Assembly (NCBI GenBank): GCA_036346225.1
Contig: JARFIW010001177.1
Location: 962,501 to 1,026,500 of the forward strand
Direction of reading: 5' to 3'
Source: Platerodrilus igneus
Lineage: Eukaryota; Arthropoda; Insecta; Coleoptera; Lycidae
DNA length: 64,000 nucleotides
Shown here piece by piece: positions 58,603-64,000 of this stretch. The translations under genes were made by a program, and so were the position numbers. The stretch's first letter is position 1; each line of letters opens with the position of its first letter. The notes under the pieces are model-generated. The model did no database searches. It was not told where the DNA came from and saw only the letters and a list, made by a program, of their open reading frames with translations.

Positions 58603-58800
58603 TCGAATTTGTGGTGTATTTTTGAATACTTCAAATTTTAATCGATATAACATTTCAAATTGGTGGTGTATTTTTGAATATTTTAAGTTGCAATAATTCA
58701 AGTTGCGTCGATAATAACATTTCAAGTATGTGTCGACAAGAATAATTCAAATCTGGGTCAATATAATATTTCAAATCAGCGTCGACAATTATATTTTGGT
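58603..58800 (+). repeat. Degenerate tandem motif in the Polinton right flank
   Basis: Repeats of GGTGGTGTATTTTTGAATA, TTGCGTCGAtaAtAA and ATTTCAAAT blocks. The left flank (41329-41370) has one unit, so the Polinton inserted into this array. Confidence 0.65.
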
Positions 58801-59327
58801 ACAATTCTGGTACAATTTTGAGTTGACTCCAATACTGGTTCAACTAAGCAGAGCAGTGATAGACGAATGAGGACAACAAAGGGGTATTGATCTACAACCA
58901 CATATCGCAGGTCAGATCTATTTTATTTTATGATATTTTTCTATTCAAATTTCAATACTGAATTTATTCAATTTATATAAAACTTGTAATGAAGTCAACA
59001 ACAAACATTGCTTACGTTAAACTTACGTAATATATTATAAAGGGGTTTAGAACGTTCCAAGATTCTTTGGTAAAAAGGTAGTTTTTGGTGACTTTAGATT
59101 AAATTCAAAGCATATAAATTTTGGGATAAATGATACATATGATATTGATTGATTGAGGAGTGTATTTAAATATTTTTCAAAAATTGTAAATAATATTTCT
59201 TTTCATTATATGAAACTAATTGAGTTCGTTATATCAATTCAAACAAATAATCATAAAGAGGTAGAGAAGAGTAAAATTGATCATCTTAACGTTGTGCACT
59301 CTGTGTAGATTAAAAAGGGCTAACCGT
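58801..59327. other. AT-rich non-coding region
   Basis: Nothing recognised. Confidence 0.4.
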
Positions 59328-59430
59328 GGCATAATAATAATAAAATTAGTAAAATTTGAAGTGAGAACACAGAGAGGTGGCGTTAAGTAAAAACGTCATA
59401 ACACCGAGTACGGCGTTATCATATCAATAG
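59328..59430. repeat. ~105-bp direct repeat, left copy
   Basis: GGCATAATAATAATAAAATTAG to ATCATATCAATA; repeated in the same orientation at 61291-61390. The pair brackets LTR-X copy 2. Confidence 0.85.
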
Positions 59431-59436
59431 CCGTAG

Positions 59437-61287
59437 TGTAAACAAAAGAAATTTTTACCTTCATGAATATCAGATAACAAATTGCACCCTTATATATCCT
59501 AAACCCTTACCTGATATCACAAGGTCGAGAATTTCTTATTAACAATGAAAGCCCAAGGTAAAGTTGGATGTAAAACGGCTTGAGGAAAAGAAAACTTTTT
59601 AGACATAAACGGCTAGTAGAGTGTTAGCTCTGGGTAGATCATTAGCTTGAGTCATGGGTTGTCAAATGACCAAAAATATAAATAATGAGCGCCACCGTAT
59701 TTTTCAATACAACAACCTACAAAAATTATCTGTGCATGTATTAGGGGAATGCGGAAACCTTATATCAACACCACTAATATAGTCATAAAACCTGAATTTA
59801 ACTTTTTTTAAACACTTACCAATATCTCAATTACCAGATGTCATACATATGTCTCGACTTAACCTGTGAACAAACAAATGCACAACATGGACACCGTTTG
59901 TGTCCTTAAAAATATTTACCAAAAATAATATAATAGAATTTAAGTTCTAAAAATATACACCCAGGGAATTTGTTATTATTGCACACAATTTCTGATCATG
60001 AGTGACCTGTAAGTTTTACTTGTATTTTGAATAATAAAAGAGTCATGCAAAAATGGATTCTATTTGATTAAATTCCTTGATTTGTTTTAATATAATCTTT
60101 TTCAACTAAAAATTTTTTATAGAACAGAATTACAATAAGGTTTTGTATTCAAAAAACATAAAGATCTCTAAATTGAATATTTCATAATAAATTGTCTAAA
60201 AAGTTTGAGCTCTCCTAATAATTCATATTACACAATTTAATTTTTAGCCGGCAGTAGTACTACGTTGACCTTACAATCAAGTTTAATTAGTTAAGTTCCG
60301 TTAAAATAGCATGTTTCAACATAGAGTTAGTTTTACTTAATATGTATAAAAAGAATTCATCACGTTGTAAGAGTCAAAGTACATGACCTCAAAATTATTA
60401 AATATATTTTTAAATTAGCGTAACATAACATGTGACATTTAAATTGGACAGCTGAATATTTTTTTTGACATCATACGCCACTAACAACTTTTCAGTTTAG
60501 TTAACGTTATCTGTTTGTGAAATATTTATGATAAGCAAACAGCATAGCCATCTTTAAAATCTATGCAAGGCTATAAATTTATTACGGAATTCTTTATTTC
60601 ACTAAACAATTTTTAAGCTACTTTAGTCTAGGTAAAGTTTCAACCTTATATTTTCGTATTACGATTAAATAATTATAAATGTGCTTAAATGCTAAATATC
60701 ACTCACGTGTGGAAATACAGTACGACCAAAAGAAATCAAACTATGACCTCATTTGTGGGACATTCCATTAACATCTGCGTTCTGCGATGCACAAACAGGA
60801 AACACATGAATACGGACGAATTTATCGCTGAAACTATGAGAATTCTTCCTAACCAAACATTATTTAACGAAACCAATTCCTCCTCAATTACATCCTATAG
60901 AATTTAGTATTTCAAATCCCAAACTAAATTTTCTAGATATTGCTTCCAAGATATTGCATGTTTTAATTATGGTAGAACCTCTAATTAAAACAATTCTATT
61001 GTTTGCGGACTGTGTTACAGGCCACGTGCCTGTCTACCGTCTTGACTTTACTATACCGCTGATAGCAGCTTACCTCTTCAGACGCTGATAGCAAAGTGAC
61101 ACGAAATGACAACTCGACGGAGCTTATTAACGAAACTTAGACCTCAAGAGCAAAGGAGCCTATATGCTATTATAAATTTTATGAATTATTTTTATTGTAC
61201 GGAAATTTACAAACTATATTTTTATATTATTGCGGTATTATTTTAGATTAATATGCGAAGTGTAGCTACGTAAAAAAATACGTTTCA
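59437..61287 (-). repeat. LTR-X copy 2 (1851 bp), inverted relative to copy 1
   Basis: On the minus strand it runs from TGAAACGTATTTTTTT (61287) to TTTACA (59437). It aligns along its length with 19844-21874, with gaps. No gag or pol is attached. Confidence 0.65.
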
Positions 61288-61290
61288 GTG

Positions 61291-61386
61291 GCATAATAAT
61301 AATAAAATTAGTAAAAATTGAAGTGAGAACACAGAGAGGTGGCGTTAAGTAAAAACGTCATAACACCGAGTACGGCGTTATCATAT

Positions 61387-61390
<4 letters not shown>
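61291..61390. repeat. ~105-bp direct repeat, right copy
   Basis: Second copy of the unit at 59328-59430, ending in a long (TA)n tract. Confidence 0.85.

Positions 61391-61481
<91 letters not shown>
61388..61481. repeat. (TA)n microsatellite
   Basis: Uninterrupted TA run of over 90 bp. Confidence 0.95.
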
Positions 61482-61482
<1 letters not shown>

Positions 61483-63552
61483 CGCTGTGAATGCCTCTAG
61501 AACATCGAGCCCCTACGTTGGGCTGCATAAAATTTTCACAAAAATTTAAAAAAAATTAAAAATTAAAAAAATACCTCTGGTACGCCTCCTTATTTCTGCA
61601 CACTCCGTCTAGCTCTAAAATCTGCTTCTTCCTGAATATTTACCATCCTAAGTTCACTCTTTCTCACATATACAGTCAAATAAAATTACCACTCAAATAA
61701 TGCAACAAGACCTACAACATTTTTATTTATACATATTCAAATGTTTCCATTATCAAGAAAATATTTACACATTTGTATATACAGTTTCAAAAATTGTTAC
61801 AATCTCAATCTTTAAATCTTTTGAAAGTTTATGATTTGTATTTATTTCAACAGTTTTATTTTATACGACTAGATGAGCCCGTCGTAAAACCCTAAATTGA
61901 CTTTTATTCAGGTCTATAGTAAGCTCAGTATAAACACAGTTACCTTAAATGCCAAAAAAATGTCGCATTTTTGTTTAAAACAAATTTAAAGACCCGTGTA
62001 CTTCTTACATATAAAGTTTTGTCATTTAATAACACTTATAAATGATAAATACCATTAGTTATTTATATATACCCCTTTAAATGAGTTTTTAATAGTAATA
62101 AAATACACCCCCAATGTGTCAAATCACTCAAGCACAAAATAACAGCACAAATGTTCAAGCAAAAGCAAGAGAAACTAATTTTGTTACCTGGAGGAAGCTT
62201 TTTTTTAATCATCGCTTCTGAAGATGTTGTCCATACACTTCGTCGTTATACATAGCTCCAACCCATTTTCACTCGCTTTCCAAATTTCTGCAGCCGCCTT
62301 CAGTGTTTCTACCTCGATACTTGAATAGACAAAGCTAATCACCTTCCGTAATTACTCAACCTCACGCATTGTTGTTTTAAACACTTCTCAACTTGCTTAC
62401 CCCAGTACCATCCTTTCATCTGTTTGTTGAGTGTAGTATCAGCACCGTCAATTAACTAGCACCCACTTGTGCAAGACACACGTTTAAAAAAACTACCGAC
62501 GTGCTGTATTAACACCGCTTTACACTTTTAAAATAGGATATTGCTTTAGCAAAGCAAAGTCAAACGAATAAGCGACGTACGATAATAAGCCACAGTATGA
62601 GATAGGAGAGCTTTACTACCTCCCCTAGTGTATTTATATTTTTTCATCCAACACCCTCGGACCCTATTTCAGTCGAAAAGCTTATTTTATCTTAACTGAT
62701 TCTAAAAATTTTACGGGTAACCGACTAGTACAACCAAAATTCTTTTTCCACCGTGCATTTCACCTGAAATCTGTTCAACAACATATAACCGTTGCAAGCT
62801 TCTTGAAAACTTCTAGCCTTTAACCAATCAGATTCCTATCTCCATTTCTAGGTCCAGCCTCTAGCTATCTTCCCTTGTTTTACCCATATTTTCTGTCTCT
62901 TTCGGAATCCCACTCAAGCAACAGAATATTGATATTGTGGTTGACCTCCAAATCTACCGCAAACTTTAAACGGGTATTTTAACCAACTTATATTATACAT
63001 GCTCTCTGTTTGATTTACACTACGGATATACTATTTCACTTTGCCTTCAAACCATCTGTTGGTTTAATAGCTTATGCATTGATTGTTACATATAATTCTA
63101 CAGAATTCTGTTCCAACGTTTATTCAAGTTTCTTTGAATTTGTTATTTTCAACTGTCAGGTTTTTCTATGAAGCACACTGTCCGTTTGAAATTATAATTC
63201 CAAGTTTTAGCATTTCTTAGGATTTGTATTTTAGCGAACGTTTAGTTTAGTTAAATTGAAAATATTCGTTTCCCTTATTGATTTATCTAACCAAAAGCTC
63301 TGTTTATTATCCGATGCGCTTGATTTAAAATATTAAAACTAATTATGCGTATCCTTGAGTTTACACGCATTCCAAAGCTTTTACACGTTATGCAAATTTA
63401 ACATTCCGATTTAGAAATACAAAAATATGTTATTATCCGTCCGTTGTCAATGTCACAACCAATTAATTTGGCGCGTAAATAAATTATTCCTATTTTCTAT
63501 ATACCCAGTCGTTAAAATTTTATTATCTAGACCTATATATCTCTCTTAACCG

Positions 63553-63605
<53 letters not shown>

Positions 63606-64000
63606 CTCATATTTAGACCAGGGTAGAAAATTAATTAATTACATCAAATAATTTAAATCACCGTGTATAAGGAATTTTATTAGATAATACGCTTTATTAA
63701 AAAACCGTGGAGAATAAAAATTCATTCGTTTCATTAAAAATAAGAGATTTAAATTATTTACAAGAAGCTTTCTATAAAAAGAAGCAGTATTAAAATGCTC
63801 AACGTGTAATTTAATTATTCCAAGTAAAGAAACACATGGAAATTACGTGCAAAATTTATATTAATTCATTCAAGTTTAAGTAACGAGTATTAAACAAAAT
63901 GTACAGATAATAATTGAATATTTGATTAGGATTCACTAAAAATTAAAGGGTATTATTTTAATTGGAGTTAATTGAACCATTAGTAACATATAATATGCAT
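61482..64000. other. Non-coding region to window end
   Basis: No gene recognised. A (TA)n tract lies at 63555-63604. Confidence 0.45.

Overview
This window looks like arthropod, most likely insect, nuclear DNA. It is AT-rich, has long (TA)n and (CA)n microsatellites, and is built almost wholly from transposable elements at different stages of decay. I found no host gene I could defend, no rRNA, no free-standing tRNA and no CRISPR array. All family names come from reading translated motifs; no database was searched.

Layout. 1-2770: broken non-LTR retrotransposons, namely a CR1/Jockey-type endonuclease and reverse transcriptase on the minus strand, then an RNase H tail of a second element on the plus strand. 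3256-11479: a decayed Ty3/Gypsy element on the minus strand (called Gypsy-1), with gag, protease, RT, RNase H and integrase between two LTRs. 11570-14470: two tandem units of about 540 bp carrying a non-LTR C-terminal fragment; the first is split by a 1.65-kb solo LTR with a 4-bp target duplication. 14473-19843: no supported gene. 19844-21874: a solo LTR (LTR-X). 23521-33137: a second Gypsy element (Gypsy-2, plus strand) sitting in a GGTGGGA minisatellite. 36291-38510: a palindromic mariner-type element holding a tRNA-derived SINE with a 15-bp target duplication. 38517-40414: a second, 1.9-kb palindromic element. 41374-58582: a nearly full-length Polinton/Maverick of about 17.2 kb. 59328-61390: another LTR-X copy, inverted, between two direct repeats of about 105 bp. 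61482-64000: nothing recognised.

The Polinton is the most informative object. Its terminal inverted repeats of about 400 bp enclose a retroviral-type integrase, a packaging ATPase, a PLA2-like minor virion protein, an adenain-like protease, a penton-like minor capsid protein, a major capsid protein and a protein-primed DNA polymerase B. It also has several uncharacterised genes, one of which reads as a four-exon gene with three introns of 55-59 nt. Most large genes are inactivated, and three key catalytic residues are changed (Walker A Lys, polymerase motif C Asp, PLA2 Asp). The protease is open over its full length. The two Gypsy elements share gag and pol architecture and LTRs of about 1.84-1.85 kb; both are defective.
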